Notes: a model not told the origin generated them from the sequence alone. Positions 1 to 10,584 are shown, counted from the stretch's first letter. The stretch is DNA of 64,000 nt from Hydrangea macrophylla (GCA_033977485.1 CM066993.1:28200001-28264000), one strand, 5' to 3'. Program-made: numbers and translations.

Positions 1-1
1 C

Positions 2-67
2 GCGTCTGAAGATTCGGCGAATTATGAAGAGATTGTGGAAGAGGAAATTTTTATACTCGAAGACTAG
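2..67 (+). CDS. C-terminal tail of an acidic ORF (partial)
   Basis: The second reading frame from the window start is open for 21 codons and stops at TAG 65-67. The visible tail is acidic, ending in EEEIFILED. Its place upstream of the env-position module suggests the end of the Athila gag-pol ORF, but no domain is visible in so short a piece. Confidence 0.35.
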   Translation, partial: ASEDSANYEEIVEEEIFILED

Positions 68-354
68 TGCTACATTTCAGTGTTTCTGTTCAATTTCAAT
101 TCTTGTTAGCAACTGGAATGTAATCCTTGACAAAATGTTTTTAGTTTTAGTTTTAGTTTTATTTTTGGTTTTCTTTAGTTAAATAAGGTTTTAACCACAG
201 TTGGGGATGATAATGTTGCAATTTGGATGCACTTATAAAGTTTTATTTTTATATATAAATTGCAATTTTCTATTCTGAGGATGAATTCCTGTCATACATG
301 CTTGTACTTCAACTGTTTTTCAGTCTCTCTGCATGTTCAGAATTGTTTCTGATA

Positions 355-535
355 GTTGGGGGTGATGTGGTTCATGCACCAATGAATTCTGGAATTGTTG
401 TGTTCGATCGATCGAACCAAGTTCGATCGATCGAAACCTGAATGTTCAAGCGCTTGTAGTCTATGTTCAAGCGATTGAGGGATTTGTGTTCGATCGATCG
501 AACATAGTTCGATCGATCGAACGAGGCATTTAAAC
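355..535 (+). promoter_or_regulatory. Internal U3-like module: polypurine copy plus palindrome cluster
   Basis: GTTGGGGGT at 355-363 is identical to the true polypurine tract at 4521-4529. It is followed by four copies of the 14-bp palindrome TTCGATCGATCGAA (402-417, 421-434, 489-503, 507-521) and two decayed ones (about 445-475). A TATA-like ATTTAAAC lies at about 527-534 and a CT-rich patch at 555-585. The same palindrome is found in this element's LTR promoter. I infer an internal promoter for the env-position ORF; transcription from here is not shown by sequence alone. Confidence 0.55.
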
Positions 536-718
536 GAGGCGTCTTCAGGACATTTCTTCATTTCTCTCACTCTCACTCTCAATCGCTCGAAGACAGGGAG
601 AAGGCGACTCGGAAAATTTTCGTTTCTGGCATCCAAAAGGGAGCCCTGATCAATCCTCTGATCGTCTTCATCGTTATCTCATCATCTCTCCATCCCCACT
701 GCAGGTTTCTACACCGAG

Positions 719-1053
719 GTAGGCCCCACGGATTTGTTTCTTTTTCTTTTCCTCTTTGTAGTGTTAGAAAATCCCAAGGGGGTGTCCCCTTGGTCTTAGG
801 ATCGTCTGTTGTTAGCGTAAGTTAGGTTTTCTTTTCGTTTCTGCGAGTGCTGAACACCGCTGTGTTCGATCGCTCGAACTGGTTTCGAGCGATCGAAGGG
901 GAGATGTTCGATCGATCGAACAAAGTTCAAGCGATCGAAGTCTACTCCAGTTTGATCGATCGAACTCGGTTCAATCGATCGAACTCCAGCAGTGTTTGGT
1001 TTGTTTCTTTTTCTTCCTATTCTTATCTGTATCTTGTGTGGTCTTATTTTCAG
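719..1053 (+). other. Predicted intron upstream of the env-position ORF
   Basis: A donor-like site, CCGAG followed by GTAGG (GT at 719-720), and an acceptor, CTTATTTTCAG ending at 1053, enclose 335 bp. The ATG at 1063 is nine bases after the acceptor. A second palindrome cluster (864-984; TTCGATCGATCGAA and variants) lies inside the intron and is what opens the reading frame upstream of the ATG. Splicing of env-position ORFs is known in Athila elements; here it is predicted only from the sites. Confidence 0.45.
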
Positions 1054-1062
1054 GACTGCAAG

Positions 1063-2475
1063 ATGAATCCAGTGACGGGCTATCATAAGTCCAAGCCCCT
1101 CGACCGTACTATACCAGATCCGGTACCCGCTCACGGGTTCCGGAATAACGAGGATAGGGTTTGGTTCGAGCGGTATTTTCAGACACGGATGGTTATGATT
1201 GAGCGCCCTATTGAGCATATCTGGACTGAGAGCCCATGGTTCCTCACACGGATCCGCGCTATGCCTCACTGGTTCGATCTCCTGTCGTTGGCCAAGAGGG
1301 TCAACCTATCCTGGATTAGAGGTGCGTGTGCGACTATGATCAGCGACCCGTTTACACCATTCACCTATCATGCTTTCTTTCGGAGTCGTTCATTCATCAT
1401 CAGTCCCGCGACCGTTTCCGCCGCGTTGGGGGTACCAGAGGTACCTGATTATGTTTGCCCCCACCGGCCTGATGCACCTGTGACCCCACCATCCGCTATT
1501 ATCAGGGAGCTCACTGGAGGCGCCGTCCCATCTTGGGATGGCGATGCTTTGATCGAGGACCACTTTCTCACCGATGATTACCACATGCTTCATTTGGTCC
1601 TCAGCAATTGCCTCTTAGTGACGTCCTATAGAGAGAAGATCGCGGCTTGGTATGCGCGAGTCTTATATGCTGTGGGGACGGGACAGCCTGTTTGTATACC
1701 ACGCCTATATATTGATTTTATGGTCCACCCCACCCGTTATATCTCGTCCAGGAAGCACCTGAAGGGTGCTTGGGCTATTCAGAGGGTCATGGCCGATGCC
1801 GGATTCCTCGAGCTCGCTGGAGATGATATCCGCTCTTCTCCCCGCCGATTTAGCGAGGCGACTGCTCGCCGCTCCGACGCCCAGAAGAGGAAGCGCAAGG
1901 GGAAAGGGACAGCGAGGGTGAGGGGGAGGAAGAAGAGGCGAGGTGGTACAGACACGGAGGCCGGAGCTTCAGGGACACCCACCGAGGTGGAGGAGCTTGA
2001 CTCGGATGATGAGGATGATCCAGTTGCTGCGGTTCAGCAGTTTGAGCTGCGACAGCGGTCGCAGTCTCGTGCCCAGGGAGAGTCTTCTTCTTCTGTGCCT
2101 CTCCCGACAGTTCACGAGCTATTATTGGAGGAGAGAGAGGCCAGGATTAGACTCAAGGGCAGGATAGACCATCTCCAGACTCTACTGGAGTCCATTTTGA
2201 TTCAGATAGGGGTTGATCAGGCTGTTCACTCTGCTCACCATCCCACAGCCACCCCATCTGCTCCGCCTGCTGCTGATCCGTCACATGTTGCCACTCCTAC
2301 GGATCCACCACTTACTGATCCAGTATCTGCTGCTGCCCCGGATTCTGAGGCTACTGATCCGGTTTCGACCACTGCTTCCGAGCCATCTACTACTCCTACT
2401 ACTACTGTATTGCCGCCTGCTCCTATCGACATCCCTTCTGATATAGCCGATGATACGCCATCTGGGGTCGATTAG
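1063..2475 (+). CDS. Athila env-position protein (plant transposon protein domain type)
   Basis: The frame is open from 847, but I place the start at ATG 1063, just after the predicted splice acceptor, because the preceding codons only translate the palindrome array. The product is 470 aa. Residues about 1-255 form a globular domain with W/F-rich spacing (FLTRIRAM, FFRSRSFIISPATVSAALGVP, then a block running from SNCLLVTSYREKIAAWYARV to IDFMVHPTRY) that resembles the plant transposon protein domain of Athila ORF2 products. Residues about 274-295 are strongly basic (KRKRKGKG, RGRKKRR), like a nuclear localisation signal, followed by an acidic patch (DSDDEDD). Residues 350-383 look like a coiled coil and the last 85 residues are Pro/Ser/Thr-rich. 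I see no signal peptide or membrane segment, so 'envelope' describes position rather than function. The ORF is intact, which is unusual in this window. Confidence 0.7.
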   Translation: MNPVTGYHKSKPLDRTIPDPVPAHGFRNNEDRVWFERYFQTRMVMIERPIEHIWTESPWFLTRIRAMPHWFDLLSLAKRVNLSWIRGACATMISDPFTPFTYHAFFRSRSFIISPATVSAALGVPEVPDYVCPHRPDAPVTPPSAIIRELTGGAVPSWDGDALIEDHFLTDDYHMLHLVLSNCLLVTSYREKIAAWYARVLYAVGTGQPVCIPRLYIDFMVHPTRYISSRKHLKGAWAIQRVMADAGFLELAGDDIRSSPRRFSEATARRSDAQKRKRKGKGTARVRGRKKRRGGTDTEAGASGTPTEVEELDSDDEDDPVAAVQQFELRQRSQSRAQGESSSSVPLPTVHELLLEEREARIRLKGRIDHLQTLLESILIQIGVDQAVHSAHHPTATPSAPPAADPSHVATPTDPPLTDPVSAAAPDSEATDPVSTTASEPSTTPTTTVLPPAPIDIPSDIADDTPSGVD

Positions 2476-4520
2476 TTTTAGTCGGGGAGGTGGTATTTAT
2501 GTATTTTTGGTTGGTTGTATATGTTGGTGGTTTTTGGGTGTATTATTTGGTTAGTTGGTATTGTATGGACAGTATTTATCACTGCTTGTATTTTATTTTA
2601 TTCTGTTCATATTCCAGTGGTTTCGATTGATTGGATCATGGTATTATTGTATTATTGTTATCTTTTGATCCTGTCTGTTTTGGAGATTGTGTTCTACTTT
2701 TCTATGCTAGGTTGCTTTGCTTGCGATCATCATTTGCTCTATACAGGTGATACCCATCTCTTTTATTTATTGAAAATCAACTTCTGAGGACTTTGTTGTT
2801 TTCAGTTGGGGGTAGGAGACAATAGATAGGTATACACCCGTAATAATCAGGTTTTGCACTTAGATATGTTTTAAATTTAATGAGAACACAGTCTGTTAAA
2901 ATTTTGAATTTTTAAAGTATATTGATAGAATAACTCTGAATAACCTTTCTTGATTGTTAATTAGACAATGATACATTTATAGTATTCTTATCTTTTTATG
3001 GATTAAATCCACGCGTTTTTTCTGTATCACTGAAATGAATTGCATCTGTAAAGCTATTATGTACCCAACACTTTTGTGCACTAATTAGCAGCCATGTAGA
3101 AAATCTGAAAATGGAGTTAAAATGAATATTGTGCGAAAAAGAACAAGTAGTGGAGGCTAATAACCCTTTGTGAGCTATTGAGCCAGTCATCATTTCTGAG
3201 GGGATTCTCATACATTGTCGAATGTTTTTTCTTGCATATACTTGGTAAATTCGTTGTTAAGTCTCAGTTTTCTTTAAAGTTTTGACTGCTTGTTAGAGGA
3301 GAACGTTCAGGATTTACCAATTAAACTCGATGAACACTTAAGTGCTAAAAATTGAAAGTTGAGAAAATGATTCAAGCCATCGTTTACCCATTCATTTACC
3401 TAATATCGCTCACCCTCATTCATTGAATCGTTTCACCCCTGATCCCACCTCAATTAAATATTTCCAATAAAATCACAAGAATCCAAATCTTTTATCTATA
3501 CCTTGACCTCATTGAACCGTTTGATAAATTTGTTGAGAATGAGTCATCAAAGTATGTGAAATGGAAGGAAGTTGTTGTAGGGATGTTTCAGGTTAAAAAA
3601 AAAAAAAAAAAAAAAATGATGAATGAAGGAGTTATAAAAAAAAAAAATAAATAAATAAAAAAAATAAAAAAGTATATGAAGTGAATGGGAGATTGGGTGG
3701 AGAAAAGTATAAATAATAAAAAGAGAAGAAATTCCATCACATACTAAAAAGCACACTCTTCTCTACAACACCCCCACCTACTAAATAAAAGCCGCAAGTC
3801 AAAGTCTTGAAGATTCTCAATAATTGATTTGAACATGGAAGCGTGAGTTGAGTTCTCTACGGTATTTCGCTCCTCTAGTAAGTAGTATTCCATGCATGAG
3901 ACTATACACTCTTAAATGTTCGTTTTTCATAGAGTCCAGTATGAAAGCATTAGCACTTAGAATATCATTTTTATCAAAACTTTCATACGATATGCGATCA
4001 TTGTAAAGCAAGTTTCTGAGAGACGTTCTTTTTTAGTGTGACCAATGTGAGAATTGAGCTAAAACTGCAAGTATCCAAAGTACAATAGTCTAGATAACTC
4101 TTAATAAGGGTTGGACGCATGGTTGTTAATTTCACACACACACGGGTGCATGATGGTAATACATTTGTATATTTTACTTGGGAATATAGGAGAGCATGTG
4201 GATCGCTTTCATGGGTTGATAGAGGATATTATATTATTGTAGAGTTGAATTAATAGCTTAATGGAAGGGGGAAATTCTACAAGTTGTTCTAAATCTTTTT
4301 GAGCTTAAAATTGGAATTTTGTGGGTATTTTCACTGCAAACCCTCACGAGACAATACTCGTCCACTAGGGGGAACCTAGGGGTTTAACGGCTTGTTGCAT
4401 TCGCTAAATGCAACCGCGATTCCTGCGAAAGTGAGTTAGGATTTTTTCTTTTTATCTTAGTTTAGGTTGTTTTTAGTTTATTTTATTTTCGCTTTATCGC
4501 TAGGGACTAGCAATAAGCTA
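2476..4520 (+). other. Athila-1 3' non-coding region
   Basis: No supported gene. Another exact polypurine copy, GTTGGGGGT, lies at 2805-2813. Poly(A) and A-rich stretches occupy 3595-3668. The end (about 4335-4420, CTCACGAGAC... to CTAAATGCAACCG) is clearly related to 29290-29370 of Athila-2, so it is a conserved pre-LTR block of the lineage. Confidence 0.6.
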
Positions 4521-4529
4521 GTTGGGGGT
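4521..4529 (+). other. Polypurine tract of Athila-1
   Basis: GTTGGGGGT directly precedes the TGTGCAAAG start of the LTR. It is the plus-strand priming site of reverse transcription. Exact copies occur at 355-363 and 2805-2813. Confidence 0.7.
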
Positions 4530-4783
4530 TGTGCAAAGCGGGGGTTTTTGTAAAATACAACCGCGCTAAAAGGAAGAATTGTATTAATTTTTATCACAAC
4601 TTCCCATGTTATCCGCAATTTGCATTACAAGGCTAATTTTTATACAATATGATTAATCTATGATAAGTTGTATTGTTTTAGCTGTTGTTTGTGCAGATTA
4701 CTGCTGTGTGGACTAAACAGATGAACATCAGAATAAATGGAATGCTGGAACGCAAACAAAAGAAGTCAAAGCTGAAAAGTGAA

Positions 4784-4972
4784 GTTCGATCGATCTTAGA
4801 AGGTTCGATCGATCGAGAGTTCGATCGCTCGAAGAGAGTAGAAGCGCTTGAAGATCAAGGGTTCGATCGATCGAAAGAAGTTCGATCGATCGAACGGGGT
4901 ATTTCCAGTAACATTTGCGTGCGCAGCAGAATGCGGGTTTTAACCCTAGTGCCTTAGGTTTTCTATATATAT
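4784..4972 (+). promoter_or_regulatory. Athila-1 LTR promoter with palindrome array
   Basis: Palindromic copies at 4784-4795 (partial), 4803-4817, 4820-4833, 4842-4852 (decayed), 4861-4875 and 4880-4895 precede TATATATAT at 4964-4972. The nearest palindrome is about 70 bp from the TATA box. A CT/GA-rich segment at about 5020-5040 may mark the early transcript. Confidence 0.55.
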
Positions 4973-5391
4973 GCGTTTTGTACACGTCCATAAGGACGCC
5001 CACTTTTACATTTTAACAGTTTAGAGAGAGAGATAGAGAGTTGTGTTGGTTTTTTGTAGGTTTTTCATTGAATTTTCATATTGTGGACTGGATTTTCTTG
5101 AGTTTAATGCAAGTATCATTCACTTCAGGTTATTTATATATTGTCATTTACATTCTGCAATTCATAGGCATAGTTTAATCGCTCAGTTTATAGTGTTGCA
5201 TGCTAAATATTGATAATATCATAGTTTTATAGATTTCTTATGAATAACTCGCAACCAAACATGGTATTAATGTTTTCTTACGTTAAAAATAATTCTGTGA
5301 CACTCCAGACGATGTCTGAGTAGTCCCAGGTTGGGAGATCACGATGAAACAGTGATCTCCAGCCTCTGCCATGCAGCAGGATAATCGCTGT

Positions 5392-5493
5392 GTTCGATCG
5401 ATCGAACCAGAGACAGTCAATCGATCGAAGTCAGTTCGATCGATTGAGGGATGAAGGTCTTCGATCGATCGAAGGCGCGTCGATCGATCGAAC
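5392..5493. repeat. Second palindrome cluster of the Athila-1 LTR
   Basis: Five copies or near copies of TTCGATCGATCGAA at 5392-5407, 5417-5429, 5434-5448, 5460-5473 and 5480-5493, about 430-530 bp downstream of the TATA box. The arrangement (one cluster before, one after the TATA box) recurs in other LTR families here. Confidence 0.7.
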
Positions 5494-6341
5494 TCTCGGA
5501 TTCTTGAGGATGTTCCCTGCAGTATTCCAGGACTTTTTGTTTTAGGACTTGTTATCATTCTGTCCCAAATAAATGCTCAGTCTGTCAAAACAGTTTTAAA
5601 ACTAAGGCCCTAAGGCATTTTCTTTCAATACATTTTGCAAACCATCTTCAATGCTAACACCATTGAGGATGCGAGTCTTAACTATTGGATTAAACCGCTT
5701 TTGTGTATTTTAATTTAACTGTGATGATATGGTCCCGGTCATGAAAGGGCCATAGAATCTTTATCTTTTGAGGAATACGGAAAACTGTAGGTAATGTACT
5801 CCATTGTGCTTCAAGGCAAATGCATGGTAGATGGCTAGGTTACTGCGGATTTGTGTAATCCCAACACTTTCTTTCTAAAGTTAAACACCCTAATTTTAAG
5901 TACTGTTTGAATTAGCTAGTTAGATTGTTTAGTTAATTTTAATTATTTTCATTAGTAATCCTTGTTTGTGGAACTTTGTGTTCTGCACCATCATTCAATC
6001 TTAGTATTTTATTTTGTTTTCTTTAGAAGTTAGTCTAATTCGATAGGTCAACACCTTCCCTGTGGGATCGACCTGGTCTTACCAGATATTACTTGCACGT
6101 CTACCTACACTTGGGTATTGCACAAGAGCGCACAAGAAAATTCTCGTGTCACTAGGCAAAAGTGAAAATGATCAATCCTCAAAACAAAAGAAAAAGAAAA
6201 AGAAAAAGAAAAGAAAGGGAGATTGAAACTGAATCTTTTTTATTCAAAGCTACCACAAGTGGCTCAAGTTTGAACTTCTTTGACGATTGGTTTGAAAAAC
6301 CCTCATACCTCAAACCCCTTATTTCAAGCCTTGCCTTGAAC

Positions 6342-6581
6342 TACGCTCGACCTGATTCCCACTCGGGGATACGTAGGCAACCACATCAGTTCGGTCAACA
6401 CCATCATAATCAAACCAATTTCCTTCAAGCCTTGCCTTGAACTACGCTCGACCTGATTCCCATTCGGGGATACGTAGGCAACCGCATCAGTTCGGTCACC
6501 CCACCTACCCAAAAATCAACCCGCTTCTTCCCAACCATGCCCGAACTACGTTGGACCTGATCCCCACTTGGGGGTACGTAG
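6342..6581 (+). repeat. Tat hairpin repeats (three copies)
   Basis: Three copies (6342-6377, 6442-6477, 6545-6581) of a unit starting CTACG and ending CGTAG. The outer arms pair, and an inner stem forms between GATTCCC-like and GGGGAT-like arms around a 4-base loop. A fourth copy is at 10387-10421, and Tat-2 has three more. The ORFs that cross them are by-products of the repeats. Confidence 0.7.
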
Positions 6582-6792
6582 GCAGACTTTCAAAAAAAGA
6601 AAAAAAGAAGGATGGCTCGCTAGGTCGAAAATCTGAAAGGACGCCTAGGCAAAAATTAGAGTTAAATCCAAGGTGAGCAATAACAAAAGAGAGAAAAGAG
6701 CTTGCTAGGTCACCTCACTGGTGCCTAGGCAAAAGTTATGAGCATTTGAGAGATTAAAGTCACGGTCCATGCCTCAAGCCAGAAAATCACCT

Positions 6793-7010
6793 TCTACACT
6801 AGGGGCAAACTTCGGCTACCCGCCTCGTTTGCCTGACTTTTACTATCTACCCTTCACACAAGGGGCAAACTTCGGTCACCTACCTCGTTTGCCCAAAACC
6901 TCCAATGAACCTTCCTCCAAACTAGGGGCAAACTTCGGTCATTTGCCTCGTTTGCCTACTGATCCCACTTCATGCCCTTCAAACTAGGGGCAAACTTCGT
7001 TTGCCACCTG
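6793..7010 (+). repeat. Tandem GGGGCAAACTTCGG repeats in Tat-1
   Basis: Four units with the core CTAGGGGCAAACTTCGG followed by CTCGTTTGCC, spaced about 60-70 bp (first near 6800). Each holds short inverted GGCAAAC/GTTTGCC arms. A shorter related series is in Tat-2 (about 52570-52690). GGGGCAAAC also forms the end of the polypurine tract at 10571-10584. Confidence 0.6.
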
Positions 7011-7527
7011 ATCCCTATACACCAATGGTAAGCCTTCAAGAAAATTGTCTTGAACAGATGGAAATGGAGCGTCTTTCATTCCATAAGCTAAGGCACTAAT
7101 TCAAATCACATCTTGAGAGAAGCAAAGAAATTGATTAGATCAGCAGGGAGGAATTTTCAAAAATAAGATTCACCATCAAAGTGATGCCACGTTAAGGAGA
7201 GAAATAAACACAAAAGAGAAATGGTACATCATTTATGACAAAAGCACATTAAGTTTTGGCAAGTCGACCTTGTTTCATTTTGGTGTCAAATGTGTCGTCC
7301 TCGTGCGTCAATGTCTGTCAAGTTTTTGAGTCTGTTGTAGTCTCAAATGTGTAAGTCAATAGTGACTAATAAAATTTTCAAATCAAGTTATAAAGAGCAT
7401 GCCAATACAAGCAGGAGTACCAAACACCACCGGTCAAGGCGTCAGCAGGAGAAGCGTCCAAACTTAGGGCAAATGCGAATTTCATCCCTTTCCAAACCAT
7501 CAAAAGTTGACCTTCATCTTCTTGCAA

Positions 7528-8290
7528 CATAAGTCCATGAGTGGCTGTTGATCTTTCTTCATGCAACATAAGTCCATGAGTGGCTGTTGATGATCTTCCT
7601 TTCTCCTTGCAACATAAGTCCATGAGTGGCTGTTGATCTTTCTTCATGCAACATAAGTCCATGAGTGGCTGTTGATGATCTTCCTTTGTTCATGCAACAT
7701 AATTCCATGAGTGGCTGTTGATGATCTTCCTTTCTCCTTGCAACATAAGTCCATGAGTGGCTGTTGATCTTTCTTCATGCAACATAAGTCCATGAGTGGC
7801 TGTTGATGATCTTCCTTTGTTCATGCAACATAAGTCCATGAGTGGCTGTTGATGATCTTCCTTTGTTCATGCAACATAAGTCCATGAGTGGCTGTTGATG
7901 ATCTTCCTTTCTCCTTGCAACATAAGTCCATGAGTGGCTGTTGATCTTTCTTCATGCAACATAAGTCCATGAGTGGCTGTTGATGATCTTCCTTTGTTCA
8001 TGCAACATAAGTCCATGAGTGGCTGTTGATGATCTTCCTTTCTCCTTGCAACATAAGTCCATAAGTGGTTGTTGATCTTTCTTCATGCAACATAAGTCCA
8101 TGAGTGGCTGTTGATGATCTTCCTTTGTTCATGCAACATAAGTCCATGAGTGGCTGTTGATGATCTTCCTTTCTCCTAGAAACATAAGTCCATGAGTGGC
8201 TGTTGATCTTTCATTTTTCTTCATGCAACATAAGTCCATGAGTGGCTGTTGATGACCTTGTTTCATCCTAAAGCAACATAAGTCCATCAC
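7528..8290 (+). repeat. Minisatellite of 39- and 46-bp units in Tat-1
   Basis: About 18 units share AACATAAGTCCATGAGTGGC. Two unit types, about 39 bp (TCTTTCTTCATG linker) and about 46 bp (GATGATCTTCCTTT linker), alternate irregularly. The array lies in the 3' non-coding region, where Tat elements often carry tandem repeats. Confidence 0.85.
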
Positions 8291-8419
8291 TCTCCTCTTT
8301 CAAAATCAAAACCTTAACTGCCGCAGGCCATCTCCGTATCCCTCATCACAAATAGAATGATACCTTGACTCTCATTTAAAGGACGTATTTCTTTCTTCCT
8401 AACAGAATACATTATCCTT

Positions 8420-9488
8420 CAGCTCCCGGAGGCCCTGACCGGCCCTCTTGGATTGAGCGCCAAAAGAGATTCTCCGAGAACCCTACATCATCCCCCGAGG
8501 ATAGAAACCAGCTCCCGGAGGCCCTGACCGGCCCCCTTAGATTGAGCTCCAAAAGAGATTCTCCGAGAACCCTACATCATCCCCCGAGGATAGAAACCAG
8601 CTCCCGGAGGCCCTGACCGGCCCCTTGGATTGAGCGCCAAAAGAGATTCTCCGAGAACCCTACATCATCCCCCGAGGACAAAAACCAATAGATACCAGCT
8701 CCCGGAGGCCCTGACCGGCCCCCTTCGATTGAGCGCCAAAAGAGATTCTCCGAGAACCCTACATCATCCCCCGAGGACAAAAACAAATAGATACCAGCTC
8801 CCGGAGGCCCTGACCGGCCCCCTTGGATTGAGCGCCAAAAGAGATTCTCCGAGAACCCTACATCATCCCCCGAGGATAGAAACCGATAGATACCAGCTCC
8901 CGGAGGCCCTGACCGGCCCCCTTGGATTGAGCGCCAAAAGAGATTCTCCGAGAACCCTACATCATCCCCCGAGGACAGAAACCAATAGATACCAGCTCCC
9001 GGAGGCCCTGACCGGCCCCCTTGGATTGAGCGCCAAAAGAGATTCTCCGAGAACCCTACATCATCCCCCGAGGACAGAAACCGATAGATACCAGCTCCCG
9101 GAGGCCCTAACCGTCCCTCTTGGATTGAGCGCCAAAAGAGATTCTCCGAGAACCCTACATCATCCCCCGAGGACAGAAACCGATAGATACCAGCTCCCGG
9201 AGGCCCTGACCGGCCCCCTTGGATTGAGCGCCAAAAGAGATTCTCCGAGAACCCTACATCATCCCCCGAGGACAAAAACCGATAGATACCAGCTCCCGGA
9301 GGCCCTGACCGGCCCTCTTGGATTGAGCGCCAAAAGAGATTCTCCACGAACCCTACATCAACCCCCGAGGACAGAAACCGATAGATACCAGCTCCCGGAG
9401 GCCCTGACCGGCCCTCTTGGATTGAGCGCCAAAAGAGATTCTCCGAGAACCCTACATCATCCCCCGAGGATAGAAACCGATAGACCCT
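8420..9488 (+). repeat. Tandem array of about 99 bp in Tat-1 (11 units)
   Basis: Units begin CAGCTCCCGGAGG at 8420, 8509, 8598, 8696, 8795, 8894, 8993, 9092, 9191, 9290 and 9389. The first two steps are 89 bp (a GATAGATAC segment is missing) and the rest 98-99 bp. A decayed unit follows at about 9599. Since 99 is a multiple of three, the array is open on both strands (286 and 311 codons); I treat those ORFs as by-products. Confidence 0.9.
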
Positions 9489-10570
9489 AACCGACTCTTT
9501 TGGATTGAGCATTGCGAGATCTGACCAACCACGAGAGATTCAGAGATAGATCCTGGTTCTAGGTCAAGAATTGAAGAGAGGTTCTTAGAGAGTCCATCAG
9601 CTCCCGAAGGCCCTAACCGGCTCTTTTGGATTGAGCATTACAAAATCTGACCAACTACGAGAGATTCAGAGATGGATCCTGGTTTTAGGTCAAGAATTGA
9701 AGAGAGATTCTCAGAGAGTCCCCTACCATCCCAGCAGAAGATAGCAGAAGTCCGAACCGATTCTCCGGACTTGTCATCATAAGGATCAGCCAAAACATCA
9801 CCCGTAGTCAAATCACCCCGATTCCCTTGGCAAGCACTGTCTATTCACAATTTAAGGACCCGTGTCCACTGATTATCATGAGCTTTCTCACCTGTCAGTC
9901 ATTATGAGTTTCCTCACTTATCGTGAGCCTCTTCACTCTGGTTATCTCACCTGTCCATTATCGTGAGCTACCCCACTTATCATGAGCCTCCTCACTTTGG
10001 TTATTATAAAACTGTCGGTTACCTTGAACTCCCTCGCCTATGGGTTATCCTTAGTTGTCATCCTCAGGGACCCCACATCTGACTACATTTGCTCGCAAAG
10101 CACACTTCCCAAATTTCAGAAGTTTGCCCCTAAACCCAGAGACTTCTAAACCTTGATGTCCTTATCCGAGTCACCCACCGCATCACAGTCGCAAACACTA
10201 GCACAACACCAGCCCACTCGGAGTGGCGCACCCCACAACACTTGCTCATACTAGGGTCACAACACTAGACATGATAGGACTTATGACACAATTCATATCA
10301 CATCCATACATTGCATATCACTCTTATAGCATAGCATCCGCCTGATTGTTGTGTATGTGCATGTATGATCGGTTCCTTGCCCTGAACTACGTCCTGGTCT
10401 GATTCCCCTTGGGATACGTAGGCAGCTCACACAGAGCACGACCAGCACTAGCCTCAGCATCATTGCATCTTTTGCAACGCTTTTATCCTAAATCTATAGC
10501 CTCCAAAAGACCTGTCTCCTCAAAGCTTTGGCACTCACTTGCGACATGCGTTGCCTCGCAAGTTCATGCC
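9489..10570 (+). other. Tat-1 3' non-coding region before the polypurine tract
   Basis: No gene seen. 9500-9720 holds two decayed copies of a segment around CTGACCAAC...GAGAGATTCAGAGAT. 9890-10010 is a short series of ATTATCGTGAGC-type repeats. A hairpin unit is at 10387-10421, followed by a block (GCAGCTC...AGCACGACCAGCA) also found before the Tat-2 polypurine tract (57081-57110). Confidence 0.55.
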
Positions 10571-10584
10571 AAAGAGGGGCAAAC
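10571..10584 (+). other. Polypurine tract of Tat-1
   Basis: AAAGAGGGGCAAAC directly precedes the LTR start TGTAGACACC. The same string precedes the Tat-2 3' LTR (57302-57315). Confidence 0.75.

Larger units (their letters stand above)
1..6151 (+). mobile_element. Athila-type Ty3/gypsy retrotransposon, 3' part (Athila-1)
   Basis: The window opens inside this element. In order it holds the tail of an upstream ORF, a promoter-like module, an env-position ORF (1063-2475), about 2 kb of non-coding sequence, a polypurine tract and a TG...CA LTR. The env-position protein and the LTR end (a CTGTGGGATCGACCTGG block near 6059) suit the Athila lineage. Right after the LTR the sequence becomes Tat 3' internal sequence starting CTAGGCAAAAG, the same phrase seen within Tat-1 (6646, 6726) and Tat-2 (51988). 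I infer Athila-1 inserted into Tat-1, with CTAGG as the likely target duplication; its 5' half lies left of the window. Confidence 0.8.
4530..6151 (+). repeat. 3' LTR of Athila-1
   Basis: The LTR runs from TGTGCAAAGCG to ...CTCGTGTCA, 1622 bp, after the polypurine tract. It contains two clusters of TTCGATCGATCGAA-type palindromes (4784-4895 and 5392-5493) on either side of a TATA box at 4964-4972. No primer site follows, as expected for a 3' LTR. Only one LTR is in the window, so the boundaries rest on TG/CA ends, the polypurine tract and the switch to Tat sequence. Confidence 0.75.

Noticed and set aside
3547..3756. Phe/Tyr-rich ORF on the minus strand
   Set aside because: It arises from poly(A) and A-rich stretches in the Athila-1 3' region.
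337..5558. ORFs with recurring RSIE / DRSN / DRTQ peptides
   Set aside because: These peptides are the translation of the TTCGATCGATCGAA palindromes in various frames, not a protein repeat family.
7528..9488. CRISPR-like array
   Set aside because: Units are plain tandem repeats without unique spacers, in a plant retrotransposon.
8577..9512. Long ORFs (311 codons minus, 286 codons plus) with a repeated peptide
   Set aside because: They translate a 99-bp tandem array whose unit is a multiple of three on both strands; there is no start context or domain.
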